From: Megaustenia siamemsis
Lineage: Eukaryota; Mollusca; Gastropoda; Stylommatophora; Ariophantidae
Assembly: GCA_032433765.1 (NCBI GenBank)
Contig: JAVIAB010000159.1
Coordinates: 62,169,772 to 62,233,771, forward strand
Reading direction: 5' to 3'
DNA length: 64,000 nucleotides
Position numbers and translations under genes: made by a program. The notes beneath the pieces are model-generated. The model was not told the origin of the DNA. It made no database searches and worked only from the letters and a program-made list of their open reading frames with translations. Of the stretch, positions 58,801 through 59,984 are shown piece by piece; the stretch's first letter is position 1, and the number at the start of each line of letters is the position of its first letter.

Positions 58801-59942
58801 AGTAGTACTAGTAGTAGTAGTAGTAGACATAGTAGTAGTAGTAGTATTAGTAGTAGTAGTACTAGTATATTATTATTATTATTATTATTATTAGTAGTAG
58901 TAGTAGTAGTAGTAGATAATAGTACTACTAGTAGTAGTATTAGTTCTAGTAGTAGTACTACTAGTAGTAGTATTAGTACTAGTAGTAGTAGTACTAGTAG
59001 TAGTAGTAGTGGTGGTAGTAGTAGTAACGGCAGTAGTAATGGTGGTGGTAGTAGTAGTAGTAGGAGTGGTGGTGGTGTTAGTAGTAGTATGGTAGTTTAG
59101 TAGTAGTAGCAGTGGTTGTGGTGGTTGTATTAGTAAGGGTAGCAGTAGTGTGGTTATAGTAGTGGTGGTGGTGGTGGTATTAGTAGTGATGGTAGTAGTA
59201 TTAGTAGTCCTAGTAATAACAGGATTTGAGCAAATTGTTCATTAATAACATTTATTTTCTTAAATGTCAGCTTCTGATTATCTCCCATGCTTCATCCTAT
59301 GTTCTTATTTATTACACATGTTCTTGTATATATTGTTTCTCCTTTCGACGCCTCATCTTCTGTATTACATTCGTTTTCTTCATTTATTTTATATGTTGCG
59401 TTCTGCATGATTTTTATTGTTCCTTTTAGTATTCCTCTTTCTGTGAGTTGCCTAACCACAATGCTACATTAGATCAGTACAAGCTGTAAATTACCTCACC
59501 AAACATGTTATATTATATCCACATTGGCGTTCGTTTGACACACACGTTGTAAAAGACCGTCCATATCGCTATACATGATACAAGCGTTGTGGGTCTCCTA
59601 CACAAACATAATGAGATCATACACGAAGCATTTATTAGCTTCCCAGCACATGATATAGATCACCTTCAAATATAATATATTAATCTAATTCCATCCTTAC
59701 ATATGACGCATCTATTCACTACACATGATACATTTGGTCTTTCAACAAGAGTATATTAGATTTCCAGAAACCACCAAATACATGAACCTTTATCTAGAAG
59801 ATTGTCCGAAAAGAAAGAGAAAGAATTGATAGAGCCCATGTTATTTCTGTTAAATCCTTTAAAATAAACGTGTTGATCGATGTTGTATAACTTGTTATTG
59901 TTTCGTTTCTTCAGGTCGAACAATAGCAGCATTATCTGCTAG
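18773..59942 (+). CDS. Predicted five-exon gene for a secreted Cys-rich protein
   Basis: Exons 18773-18827, 31730-31871, 46189-46316, 50307-50463 and 59915-59942 total 510 nt, giving 169 residues and a TAG stop. Donors are gtaagt, gtgagt, gtatag and gtaagt. The four acceptors follow pyrimidine-rich tracts. Junction phases are 1, 2, 1 and 2, and all fit. The protein would have an N-terminal signal peptide (~18 residues, exon 1), eleven cysteines after it, and an acidic/Asn-rich C-terminal third with N-glycosylation sequons. The last residue is a cysteine. No membrane segment follows the signal, so secretion is inferred. I do not recognise the family. Introns of 4-14 kb contain nearly every repeat in the window, including the Polinton (intron 1, antisense). 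The model rests on sequence signals only, and no transcript was available. Confidence 0.55.
19178..19455. repeat. 15-bp minisatellite
   Basis: Alternating 15-bp words (AAATAAAGCGTCACT, AAATGGAGCGTCACT, ACATGTGGCATCACT) repeat about 18 times. The unit is a multiple of three, so both strands stay open (ASLNK/ASLNG/ASLHV on plus). I do not regard this as coding. Confidence 0.9.
19640..20150 (-). mobile_element. LINE family 1 end-only derivative
   Basis: 19640-19860 is the 3' end of the family-1 LINE reversed (CTCTCCACAACTTTCGATCT through GGCCAAAAAATGATGATTG). It passes directly into 19870-20150, which resembles a LINE 5' leader reversed (CGACGGTGGTTTGCTGTTGCC, then leader sequence with TCACATGATGTCCCGTACC). 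Endonuclease and RT are missing. The same leader block lies next to a 3' end at 5958-6760. Confidence 0.6.
20151..20608. other. No identified feature left of the Polinton
   Basis: AT-rich DNA with no frame or repeat that I can assign. It flanks the left end of the Polinton. Confidence 0.5.
20609..21021. repeat. Polinton left terminal inverted repeat
   Basis: About 413 bp pairing with 27005-27428. It contains two copies of TAGCGGTTCTAAAACTTGGG (near 20612 and 20652), a (TC)n run at about 20786-20818, and a conserved inner part ending TCTCGATGA at 21021. The two repeats differ by scattered substitutions and indels, so the element is not new. Confidence 0.92.
21062..21421 (-). pseudogene. Polinton adenain-like cysteine protease (PRO), broken
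   Basis: This family matures capsid proteins, as adenovirus protease does. The start MNTREIYNLLMSD (21421) and the block VINTDLAHEPGENWVALF match the N-terminal half. A downstream EYFDSYGLPP block and QDLFSNTCGLYC, with the expected Gln and catalytic Cys, lie in the same frame down to 21062. There is an in-frame TAA at 21239-21241. The catalytic His normally expected before Trp in the (H)WVA block is Asn here. The C terminus stops right beside the inverted repeat, shorter than typical. It is very probably inactive. Confidence 0.75.
21432..22723 (-). pseudogene. Polinton major capsid protein (double jelly-roll), frameshifted
   Basis: Homologous to the Polinton capsid proteins often annotated as F54H12.2-like, which form hexon-type capsomers. 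The start ATG is at 22723, two bases after the upstream small gene. N-terminal block LFSVPPTHTSLDSSQLIE, then VGPVNNYLHSLFSQVNVSLN (22526-22311 frame), MGRLHSDVFVQDRYMLNRVD (22243-21998 frame) and FNGVYTAIPFNFQHFGLTYM with the C-terminal block ending LTDFAV (21935-21432 frame). The order is complete, ~430 codons, normal for the family. Frame changes occur near 22580, between 22311 and 22243, and near 22020. Otherwise the sequence is well preserved. Confidence 0.9.
22726..22851 (-). CDS. 41-residue basic protein upstream of the capsid gene
   Basis: An intact small frame, MKLPPPGEPVTKRIKPTARQ at its N terminus, is rich in Lys/Arg (about 12 of 41), with a Pro-rich start and KKTKTRVAKDIFD end. 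Its ATG overlaps the stop of the pX-like gene (ATGA at 22848-22851), and its stop lies two bases before the capsid ATG. Such tight packing argues that it is a real viral gene. The composition suggests binding to nucleic acid, like a core or protamine-like protein, but this is inference. Confidence 0.65.
   Translation of the reverse strand: MKLPPPGEPVTKRIKPTARQFPRHSVYNKKTKTRVAKDIFD
22848..23144 (-). CDS. pX/minor core-like Polinton protein
   Basis: From Met at 23144 the frame encodes 98 residues: MSVFIGGRSQSCRGIGSFFG, a Gly-rich amphipathic segment, then LPWLKNGGKALLREGLGTG and QDALAGKNVGEAFNERAKEA. This layout (GGR motif, Gly-Ile/Phe stretch, K/R-rich helix) matches small Polinton/adintovirus proteins compared with adenovirus pX/pVI, thought to act in the virion core or membrane lysis. 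The open frame extends upstream to 23228, but residues before about 23190 come from an inserted LINE tail. The native start may lie between them (EGFYCCQAGDG precedes this Met). The stop overlaps the next gene by ATGA. Confidence 0.7.
   Translation of the reverse strand: MSVFIGGRSQSCRGIGSFFGGIGNAILPWLKNGGKALLREGLGTGLQVAQDALAGKNVGEAFNERAKEAGQRLIHGVVDHLRGSNQLGSGLRQAESEL
23191..23273 (+). mobile_element. 83-bp LINE family-1 tail with target duplication
   Basis: The sequence CGATGCACTGTAGATAGAAG to an (ATG)n tail matches the last 80 bp of the full LINE at 44729-44795. It is flanked by an 11-bp direct repeat ATAACTCAACA (23180-23190 and 23274-23284). It is a severely 5'-truncated retrotransposition product placed in the Polinton between the penton and pX genes, so it arrived after the Polinton. 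Confidence 0.9.
23313..24064 (-). pseudogene. Polinton penton-like minor capsid protein, frameshifted
   Basis: Starts MSFYVTLPSNASIELFKDNN at 24064, the classic N terminus of Polinton penton-base homologues (single jelly-roll vertex protein). YEIALVDIQF, KIRFNYAKEV, VYVYCDLVSPRPVGDAMVPL and a C-terminal block with ANEHGKTIPFTN and CRAKKHLELV follow in order. The frame changes near 23860-23890 and near 23690-23700. Length (~250 codons) and block order are complete. A start 19 codons upstream (24121) is possible but less likely. Confidence 0.85.
24065..24371. other. Polinton gap between integrase and penton genes
   Basis: About 300 bp without a supported gene. The frame at 24215-24436 overlaps the integrase tail in another frame and looks like chance. 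A TATATTTAA at 24210-24218 could be a promoter element, but nothing confirms it. Confidence 0.4.
24372..25421 (-). pseudogene. Polinton retrovirus-like integrase (rve/DDE), broken
   Basis: The enzyme would insert the element into host DNA. From MNYRTIDTSRPGTYNG (25421) a His/zinc-like N-terminal region leads to the DDE core: Asp in YQADLIDLRH, Asp in SFQTDKGSEF and Glu in AAVVERFKGTLK. All three acidic residues remain, but in different frames. Frame changes occur near 25060-25090 and near 24760. The C-terminal SH3/chromo-like part (FERPLYKVGDRVRL; VKWFGYDSAFNSWIPSKDI) has in-frame stops at 24642-24644 and 24528-24530. It ends at about 24372. Total ~350 codons, normal for Polinton integrases. 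Inactive as it stands. Confidence 0.88.
25491..25895 (-). CDS. Conserved Polinton protein of unknown function
   Basis: 134 residues from ATG at 25895, MILMDPRFLEGLKQTTSAYT. Middle block LDDEMQRILFRDDLAPADKA and YQRALHKYLTRLEQY is acidic/helical. The C-terminal half is low-complexity basic and Thr-rich, coinciding with a (GGT)n/(T)n stretch at 25607-25640. A similar protein upstream of integrase occurs in other Polintons as I recall, without known function. Homologues seem longer at the C terminus, so this copy may be truncated by the simple repeat. No stop interrupts it. Confidence 0.65.
   Translation of the reverse strand: MILMDPRFLEGLKQTTSAYTPPEAVGDNLRYLDDEMQRILFRDDLAPADKARVYQRALHKYLTRLEQYQYAHWARSISFNTTRQRKKKTFPTTTTTINRGATRADQDTSTETPKICNETTPTATTYKLRPKNKK
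25908..26202 (-). pseudogene. Small basic Polinton protein with hydrophobic tail
   Basis: From ATG 26202: MLKCRRVASPSGLRAILKTA, then FIKFLCECCHNILKGNVRLT and a Lys/Arg-rich stretch (RRHKNKLRLFTKKKRNLKRR). The C terminus, GGFIGSLLRLILNILGGVLG, is Gly-rich and hydrophobic and lies one frame off, so a frameshift near 25980-25990 separates them. The NILKGNV core recurs in Polinton proteins. A nucleic-acid- or membrane-binding virion role is only an inference. It lies between the ATPase and the conserved unknown gene. Confidence 0.65.
26284..26859 (-). CDS. Polinton FtsK/HerA-type genome-packaging ATPase
   Basis: 191 residues from MDPRWKHPFTALIAG (ATG 26859). The Walker A motif GLTGCGKT (15-22), Walker B RRLIVIDDL (78-86) and the sensor-like MYIVQNLF (110-117) are all present, so ATP binding looks preserved. 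In this family the enzyme pumps DNA into the capsid. The frame is intact, unlike integrase and capsid genes nearby. An in-frame ATG at 26910 would add 17 residues, but MDPRWKHPF is the conserved start. It is the first gene next to the right inverted repeat. Confidence 0.9.
   Translation of the reverse strand: MDPRWKHPFTALIAGLTGCGKTVFVQKFIQNLHELAVPVPEEVIWCYENWQPIYETMGSMRFIEGLPDVDKLEGGKKRRLIVIDDLMSETDERVTQLFTKGSHHRDISVMYIVQNLFGKNKEHRTISLNTYYLVLFKNPRDGSQIINLTKQMYPRHVGYLQDSFKDATWYPHGYLLVDLRQDTRDNLRLRT
27005..27428. repeat. Polinton right terminal inverted repeat
   Basis: Pairs with 20609-21021. It contains a (GA)n run at about 27200-27247 and two terminal CCCCAAGTTTTAGAACCGCT motifs (near 27366 and 27403). 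Its inner edge at TCATCGAGA (27005) lies less than 100 bp from the end of the ATPase upstream region. Confidence 0.92.
27429..27530. repeat. Extra copy of Polinton end motif
   Basis: Outside the repeat boundary a further ~100-bp block repeats internal TIR sequence (CACATGATGATAACGATGTT, then CCCCAAGTTTTAGAACCGCT at 27507). It looks like a tandem duplication of the right end. Confidence 0.8.
27540..27700. other. Short GC-rich island with CGAGATAA repeats
   Basis: A GC-rich patch in otherwise AT-rich DNA, with CGAGATAATCCCC/CGAGATAAGCCG repeated about five times. Just after it the words TTAACAT recur (27695-27765). No gene is seen. It abuts the Polinton right end. Confidence 0.6.
27770..28029. 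other. No identified feature
   Basis: AT-rich spacer without gene or recognisable repeat. Confidence 0.5.
28030..29330 (-). pseudogene. LINE 3' half (family 2), RT to tail
   Basis: On the minus strand, RT blocks run from about 29200 (VTKILLKVI), through AIFIDYTKAFDRI near 29040 and LRYADDTVLLAENT near 28740, to YGLEMNIKKIKTMIIN near 28660. The thumb follows (FEMWIYRRIGRIGWK near 28370) and the tail KGRGRPRLTWTSNIKRW near 28180. It ends GGCTACCATTGATCGCC / GGAGAGGGCACAAGATG with an (ATG)n tail at about 28040. There are multiple frameshifts. Catalytic YADD is retained. It is 5'-truncated. Confidence 0.85.
29370..29590. repeat. 33-bp minisatellite
   Basis: Six direct copies of a unit ATATTCTAATCTTATCACAA plus AATAGTCAAGTAAT. 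Diverged relatives occur at 31440-31700. Confidence 0.9.
29591..30640 (-). pseudogene. LINE RT C-terminal fragment, heavily decayed
   Basis: The minus strand carries broken thumb-like sequence (LEAAEMWFIRGMLRF near 29830, TNEECLN near 29790) and upstream palm remnants around 30240-30420. Similarity is closest to family 1. There are many stops and no usable frame. Confidence 0.55.
30690..31425 (+). pseudogene. LINE 3' end (family 2)
   Basis: Plus-strand frames read LMNIKKTKTMIINKEN (30745), then 30924-31346: LKLRIAKCYVFSTFLYGAET, FEMWMYRRIGRIGWKEKKTN and GRGRSTLTWTSDIKRW. It ends at about 31420 near CCTCGCTGCTGAAATGGC, followed by a short ATG-rich tail. It is 5'-truncated in the RT and frameshifted near 30830-30910. 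Confidence 0.85.
31440..31700. repeat. Diverged ~35-bp minisatellite
   Basis: Seven or so degenerate copies of AATATAATCTAATCTTGACA followed by CAAATGATCAACT, related to the array at 29370. Confidence 0.75.
31730..31871 (+). CDS. Exon 2 of the secreted protein gene
   Basis: It follows a good acceptor (cctccttttag) and ends at CA|gtgagt. The 142-nt exon continues the phase-1 codon of exon 1. It reads CDNDSDFGDCVGAVVC and, after FYTGYNDIPKYSTVADVATL, DHFC: four cysteines in 47 residues. It ends in phase 2, which fits both the exon at 46189 and the alternative exon at 32845. Confidence 0.7.
31890..32070. repeat. ~28-bp minisatellite
   Basis: Six copies of GAGTTGTAATGTATGTGTTT followed by ATTCTGCT, starting within 20 bp of the exon 2 donor. 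Confidence 0.85.
32148..32452 (+). mobile_element. SINE family B copy with repeated tail
   Basis: A diverged tRNA-like head (GTTAACTCAGTGGGTAGGGA; box B TTTGATCCTG) leads into the family-B body. The 3' segment ending CACTTGGCGTGACGGGT occurs in three tandem ~41-bp copies (32345-32452) before the (TA)n run. Confidence 0.85.
32453..32510. repeat. (TA)n microsatellite
   Basis: TA run directly at the 3' end of the SINE at 32148-32452. Confidence 0.95.
32551..32800 (-). mobile_element. SINE family B copy
   Basis: Near full-length. The minus-strand head is GGACCTGCGATAGCTCAG with box B GGGTTCGATCC near 32737. Its 3' end (AGTAAAGTACTCCCGTCACG, as seen on plus) faces the (TA)n-rich DNA on the left, so two SINEs lie tail to tail around it. 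Confidence 0.9.
32845..32929 (+). CDS. Possible alternative terminal exon
   Basis: The open segment GTTSDAQIAFCCKAQNNEFA followed by AGCRKIN and TAG (32927-32929) is Cys-rich like the other exons. It is in frame with exon 2 if splicing uses the weak acceptor caaag at 32844. It is in frame with exon 1 if splicing uses tgtag at 32834. An AATAAA overlaps the last codons (32920-32925). Splicing here would give a 93-residue protein. The acceptor tracts are poorer than those of the main exons. Confidence 0.4.
33045..33105 (+). mobile_element. LINE family 1 tail remnant
   Basis: About 60 bp (GATGTGGAGAGAGATGATCG then CCGACGCTAACCGGCATGGC) resembling the terminal segment of the LINE at 44740-44780. 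Confidence 0.6.
33106..33470. other. No identified feature
   Basis: About 360 bp of unique-looking DNA without a supported gene. Confidence 0.5.
33471..33925 (+). pseudogene. LINE 3' end (family 1)
   Basis: Broken plus-strand tail of family 1: RRMAQAKETIQKLRKM-like sequence near 33480, CYVEPVLTYGCE near 33575, VEMWFHNRMFRIPWTDKKSN near 33655, then the terminal ACAGCAGGCCCGATAATTGA and an (ATG)n tail ending at about 33922. Confidence 0.8.
34000..34560 (+). repeat. Left arm of a ~0.55-kb inverted repeat
   Basis: The segment from TTATGGAAGGCTCCGGTATC onward pairs, reversed, with 37420-37962 at roughly 85-90% by eye over most of its length. The arms lie 3 kb apart around the 33-bp array and the Cys-rich ORF. 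I see no transposase frame in it. Confidence 0.85.
34561..35064. other. No identified gene
   Basis: Unique-looking DNA. TGACGTAGCACGCATAAAAT followed by GGCTGC at 34620-34646 resembles the CRE/ATGGC motif at 36378-36402. No protein is supported. Confidence 0.5.
35065..36370. repeat. 33-bp minisatellite array
   Basis: About 40 direct copies of a unit CTCTACCACTTGTTACAGCA plus ATCCCCATATCCG. The multiple-of-three unit keeps frames open on both strands (LPLVTAIPISA on plus, VTSGREDMGIA on minus). The array resumes at 37975-38320 after an insertion-like block. Confidence 0.95.
36378..36402 (+). promoter_or_regulatory. CRE-like palindrome upstream of ORF
   Basis: Perfect TGACGTCA at 36378-36385 is followed by CACCAAAATGGC, a YY1-like core. 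It lies about 230 bp upstream of the ORF start. A partly similar arrangement occurs at 34620. Promoter activity is only a suggestion. Confidence 0.35.
36619..37542 (+). CDS. Cys-rich protein with two tandem domains, unknown
   Basis: An uninterrupted 307-codon frame. Two ~80-residue units, at about 68-150 and 180-261, share CC...(A/D)LPCYPRIA(F/L)..ITV with the CYPRIA motif at 109-114 and 219-224, a 110-residue spacing. Each unit has about seven cysteines. A Ser/Thr/Pro linker (151-178) separates them, and many NxS/T sequons occur (NCT, NIT, NLT, NET, NFS, NYT). This is the look of an extracellular, disulfide-bonded glycoprotein. No signal peptide follows the first Met, so the true 5' end may lie in another exon. 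The last ~40 codons run into the inverted-repeat arm. I do not recognise the family. Possibilities are an exon of a receptor gene, a retrocopy, or cargo of a transposon. Confidence 0.55.
   Translation: MQTDDIGKDHFEIMKWAHCVFNSNAYVLFNQRPFFWGLNADISDGRINCTISPINDSLPEVYDVNKAVLSLQVNNVHTYNWSGLCSSSSFIANTENITGLCCSETALPCYPRIAFNWITVTTNHSPYVCHIFTPQKEILNITTPCAVCDINDHRPGASSMIDTTVAPSTSSAEPSLWNVNLTLFLNDVQVNETSESCGGSYKKGAENIKFCCYKGDLPCYPRIALIGITVVENFSSCVNYTFTSKGESVKVTKSYSLCGFTNYRSCGFCWIENDKLPPLCVYMFGIGVINDGLTSASATTIIIFGRT
37420..37962 (-). repeat. Right arm of the ~0.55-kb inverted repeat
   Basis: Reverse complement of 34000-34560. Its inner end overlaps the last codons of the Cys-rich ORF. Its outer end, CCATAACCAATAACCAATAA, abuts the 33-bp array. 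Confidence 0.85.
37975..38320. repeat. 33-bp minisatellite, second block
   Basis: About ten further copies of the unit seen at 35065-36370, in the same orientation. Confidence 0.9.
38321..38600. other. No identified feature
   Basis: About 280 bp of unique-looking DNA. The short open frame at 38374-38559 has no recognisable domain. Confidence 0.45.
38601..38935. repeat. 23-bp minisatellite
   Basis: About 14 copies of AGAGACTACTATACAAGATA plus CTT. It is the shorter relative of the 27-bp unit in the next array. Confidence 0.95.
38981..39222 (+). mobile_element. SINE family B copy inside the array
   Basis: Head GGAGCCCCGATAGCTCAGTG and box B GGGTTCGATC near 39033, body ending GCATGACGGGGTAC. 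TTTACTTAGAGA occurs on both sides (38969-38980, 39223-39234). That fits a target duplication, although the array itself repeats this word. Confidence 0.9.
39312..39360. repeat. (TA)n microsatellite
   Basis: TA run at the 3' side of the minus-strand LINE tail at 39361-39540. Confidence 0.95.
39361..39540 (-). pseudogene. LINE C-terminal Cys-rich tail
   Basis: Minus-strand frame 39538-39361 reads CSLCGRVCLSNIGRISQERS followed by CSAKNNTSKKYAIASIRP. It resembles the zinc-finger-like C-terminal tail of some LINE ORF2 proteins (C..C......GR.SH.R.C). The frame runs into the (TA)n 3' tail. Only this end remains. Confidence 0.6.
39545..41510. repeat. 27-bp minisatellite array
   Basis: About 70 copies of AGAGAATACTATACAAGATA plus TTTACTT. 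Two alternating variants (AATACTATAC, ACTACCACAC) form local higher-order patterns. Frames stay open in places (DIYLENTIQ). It continues beyond the LINE at 44805-44910 and 45416-45850. Confidence 0.95.
41520..44795 (+). mobile_element. Full-length RTE-like LINE (family 1) with target duplication
   Basis: A 3276-bp non-LTR retrotransposon inserted in the 27-bp array. The 9-bp word CACTATATT flanks it (41511-41519, 44796-44804). It begins GGTTAGCGGAGTAGAG, has a leader of about 150-450 bp, one ORF with endonuclease and RT, a very short 3' UTR and an (ATG)n tail (44781-44794). Size, single ORF and simple-repeat tail fit the RTE group. It is the reference for many truncated copies in the window. 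Confidence 0.9.
41675..44784 (+). pseudogene. LINE ORF: APE endonuclease and reverse transcriptase, decayed
   Basis: The protein would nick target DNA and copy its RNA into it. Endonuclease blocks: ILGLCEMR near 42080, THERGVGIM (42160), IISWDFNAKVG (42390) and NSDHVPVVGKI (42670). RT blocks: GKAPGPDNI (43337), EEQCGFVQGKGTNNAIY (43605), YTKAFDKV (43725) and GVRQSCVLSP (43893). The catalytic YADD box is destroyed (GDCTFLIAE near 44020). Thumb: LTYGSESWTVDKQMKRR (44378). In-frame stops lie at 41993-41995, 42098-42100 and 44129-44131. Frameshifts lie near 43120-43300, 43830 and 44585. The first two stops can be explained by GGA or TGG changing to TGA. Not functional. Confidence 0.9.
44805..44910. 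repeat. 27-bp array remnant
   Basis: Diverged copies of the array resume after the LINE. Confidence 0.8.
44915..45412 (-). pseudogene. LINE 3' end (family 2)
   Basis: An (ATC)n run at 44916-44931 is followed by the reversed family-2 end (GTGTGCCGTCTCCGCAACGA). The frame 45415-44927 reads MIKSNFNAMKNILRTKQITV, FEMWIYRRIGRIGWTEKKTN and VILEVKIQGERGRS. It is 5'-truncated, inserted in the 27-bp array. Confidence 0.88.
45416..45850. repeat. 27-bp array, last block
   Basis: Copies such as ACTACTATACAAGATATTTA plus CCCAAAA alternate with the main variant. Confidence 0.9.
45851..46188. other. No firm feature
   Basis: A 66-codon frame (45852-46052, MSNWMEECLWRKYIEGN at its end) faintly recalls an HTH segment of transposases, but it is too short to name. 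The stretch ends at the acceptor of the exon at 46189. Confidence 0.4.
46189..46316 (+). CDS. Exon 3 of the secreted protein gene
   Basis: The acceptor tract gttttgttttttcttaaacag is strong and the donor is G|gtatag. The 128-nt exon enters in phase 2 and leaves in phase 1, fitting exon 2 and the exon at 50307. It reads LGSDFIKCSAVHRPQC, then EGIEPAITYIC and SEEGRA, with three cysteines. SDF..C..AV resembles SDFGDCVGAVVC in exon 2, perhaps an old exon duplication. Confidence 0.65.
46772..46836. repeat. (AT)n microsatellite
   Basis: About 60 bp of AT dinucleotides before an RT fragment. Confidence 0.95.
46837..47000 (+). pseudogene. LINE RT fragment
   Basis: The frame reads PIYACFIDYTKAFDRVPLKQ, the RT palm block with the first catalytic Asp, and ends at 46945. 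Only about 110 bp is recognisable. It may belong to the family-2 copy resuming at 47820. Confidence 0.7.
47230..47607 (+). pseudogene. hAT transposase C-terminal fragment
   Basis: The segment 47464-47604 reads CASASVERTFSALKRIRSYC and then STQKQERLSGLAIMSIEKS, the signature of the hAT dimerisation domain. TAA follows at 47605-47607. The preceding frame (47239-47457) may be the adjoining part, one frame off. RNase-H catalytic parts and ends are missing, so it is a dead remnant. Confidence 0.85.
47820..48770 (+). pseudogene. LINE RT 3' half (family 2)
   Basis: GVRQRCILSPSLFNL near 47850 is followed by LRYDGDTVLLAENN near 47970, where YADD has become YDGD. LKLRIAICYIFSTFLYGAET (48318) and the tail near 48600-48770 with GCCAACCTTCGATGCGGAGA follow. 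There are many frameshifts. Confidence 0.8.
49285..50135. repeat. 23-bp minisatellite array
   Basis: About 36 direct copies of AGACATCAATGTGAGATCAT plus TTT, with variant TGTAAGGTC. Looser ancestral-looking DNA precedes it from about 48990. Confidence 0.95.
50307..50463 (+). CDS. Exon 4 of the secreted protein gene
   Basis: Acceptor ttccattttttctgttacag and donor CC|gtaagt are both strong. The phase-1 entry yields DALDLSQSECAGKETEIDEK, VRECARKSDTEIN and an Asn-rich end with NGT and NLC. Three cysteines in 52 residues. It leaves in phase 2, fitting the short exon at 59915. It begins about 170 bp after the 23-bp array. Confidence 0.65.
50464..50879. other. No identified feature
   Basis: Intron-like DNA. 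The frame at 50649-50864 is hydrophobic but matches nothing I know. Confidence 0.45.
50880..51515 (+). mobile_element. LINE leader-plus-tail derivative (family 4?)
   Basis: GC-richer DNA resembling a LINE 5' leader (CCCCGCTGTCTAGGGGGTCC, CACGGAATAGACCTCGGG) runs to about 51465. It then passes into ATTTCTAGGGGCGTAAAAAA TCC..., which also occurs at 57630 behind a LINE C-terminal frame. No endonuclease or RT lies between. The assignment of the leader to a LINE is from memory. Confidence 0.45.
51516..52365. other. No identified feature
   Basis: About 850 bp of AT-rich DNA without a supported gene or repeat. Confidence 0.5.
52366..52408. repeat. (CT)n microsatellite
   Basis: CTCTCTAT-type run of about 43 bp. 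Confidence 0.9.
52740..53350. repeat. ~38-bp CA-rich minisatellite split by a SINE
   Basis: Degenerate copies of GACATGCACACACAAAGATA plus TGAGATGTGACTAACATA on both sides of 52965-53215. Confidence 0.8.
52965..53215 (+). mobile_element. Single copy of the SINE-like family A unit
   Basis: It matches the core of the 435-bp units at 1-1838, with a tRNA-like module at 53053-53141 (TTAGCTGAGTGGCAGTGT; box B GGGTTCGATCC). It is diverged and shorter, and lacks the hairpin start. It shows that the family also exists as a dispersed insertion. Confidence 0.85.
53351..53640. other. No identified feature
   Basis: Unique-looking AT-rich spacer. Confidence 0.45.
53641..54175. repeat. 17-bp minisatellite
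   Basis: About 30 copies of AGCTACTACAACACATT with substitutions. It ends in a short poly-C tract near 54200-54222. Confidence 0.95.
54690..55070 (-). pseudogene. RNase-H-like domain C-terminal fragment
   Basis: Minus-strand frame 55065-54721 reads VYEPVLAGVRENEKADRLSS, IVENGLAMDRADIINTLRDV and GHVRRLIKQHKSGDVSRWTL. The block (H)AGVRENEKADRLA is the last catalytic region of RNase H domains found in retroelements, though the expected His is Leu. The upstream catalytic blocks are absent, so this is a partial copy. Confidence 0.6.
55260..55680. repeat. ~21-bp CA-rich minisatellite
   Basis: About 20 copies of ACATGCACACATAGACCAGC plus T. The minus-strand frame (VHVASLCVHEVGLC) is repeat read-through. 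Confidence 0.9.
55681..57149. other. No identified gene
   Basis: About 1.5 kb of mostly unique DNA. Short frames at 56038-56232 and 56512-56706 have no recognisable domain. It lies in the proposed last intron. Confidence 0.45.
57150..57680 (+). pseudogene. LINE C-terminal fragment and 3' UTR (family 4?)
   Basis: Broken frames read FNMRCLRCILVSP near 57205, a LGHVH-like block near 57335 and DLKALNID-like sequence near 57470. These are the thumb/tail of CR1/RTE-type ORF2. It ends CATTTCTAGGGGCTTTGAAA near 57630 and then ...GGGGCTACCTGTAG, directly followed by the (TAG)n tract. Confidence 0.6.
57685..59215. repeat. 1.5-kb (TAG)n-type trinucleotide tract
   Basis: Imperfect GTA/TAG repeats with GTGGTA and TAGTAT variants. 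Open frames of over 300 codons on both strands are pure read-through (poly-Thr/Ser/Asn on minus, poly-Val on plus). Confidence 0.97.
59220..59914. other. No identified feature
   Basis: Unique AT-rich DNA ending in the strong acceptor of exon 5. Confidence 0.5.
59915..59942 (+). CDS. Exon 5 (terminal) of the secreted protein gene
   Basis: After a long pyrimidine tract (gttattgtttcgtttcttcag) the phase-2 codon is completed to give P, then SNNSSIIC and TAG (59940-59942). Two overlapping N-glycosylation sequons and a final cysteine. It is very short, so the support is the acceptor and phase rather than coding content. Polyadenylation signals such as AATAAA occur only well downstream (about 61555). 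Confidence 0.5.
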
Positions 59943-59984
59943 GAAGGGAATAACAAGTATCTTTTGACGAATAGTAAATAAGAT

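Noticed and set aside
57754..58830. 358-codon Thr-rich frame (and overlapping Leu-rich and Val-rich frames)
   Set aside because: Pure read-through of a TAG/GTA trinucleotide tract; every frame and strand is open.
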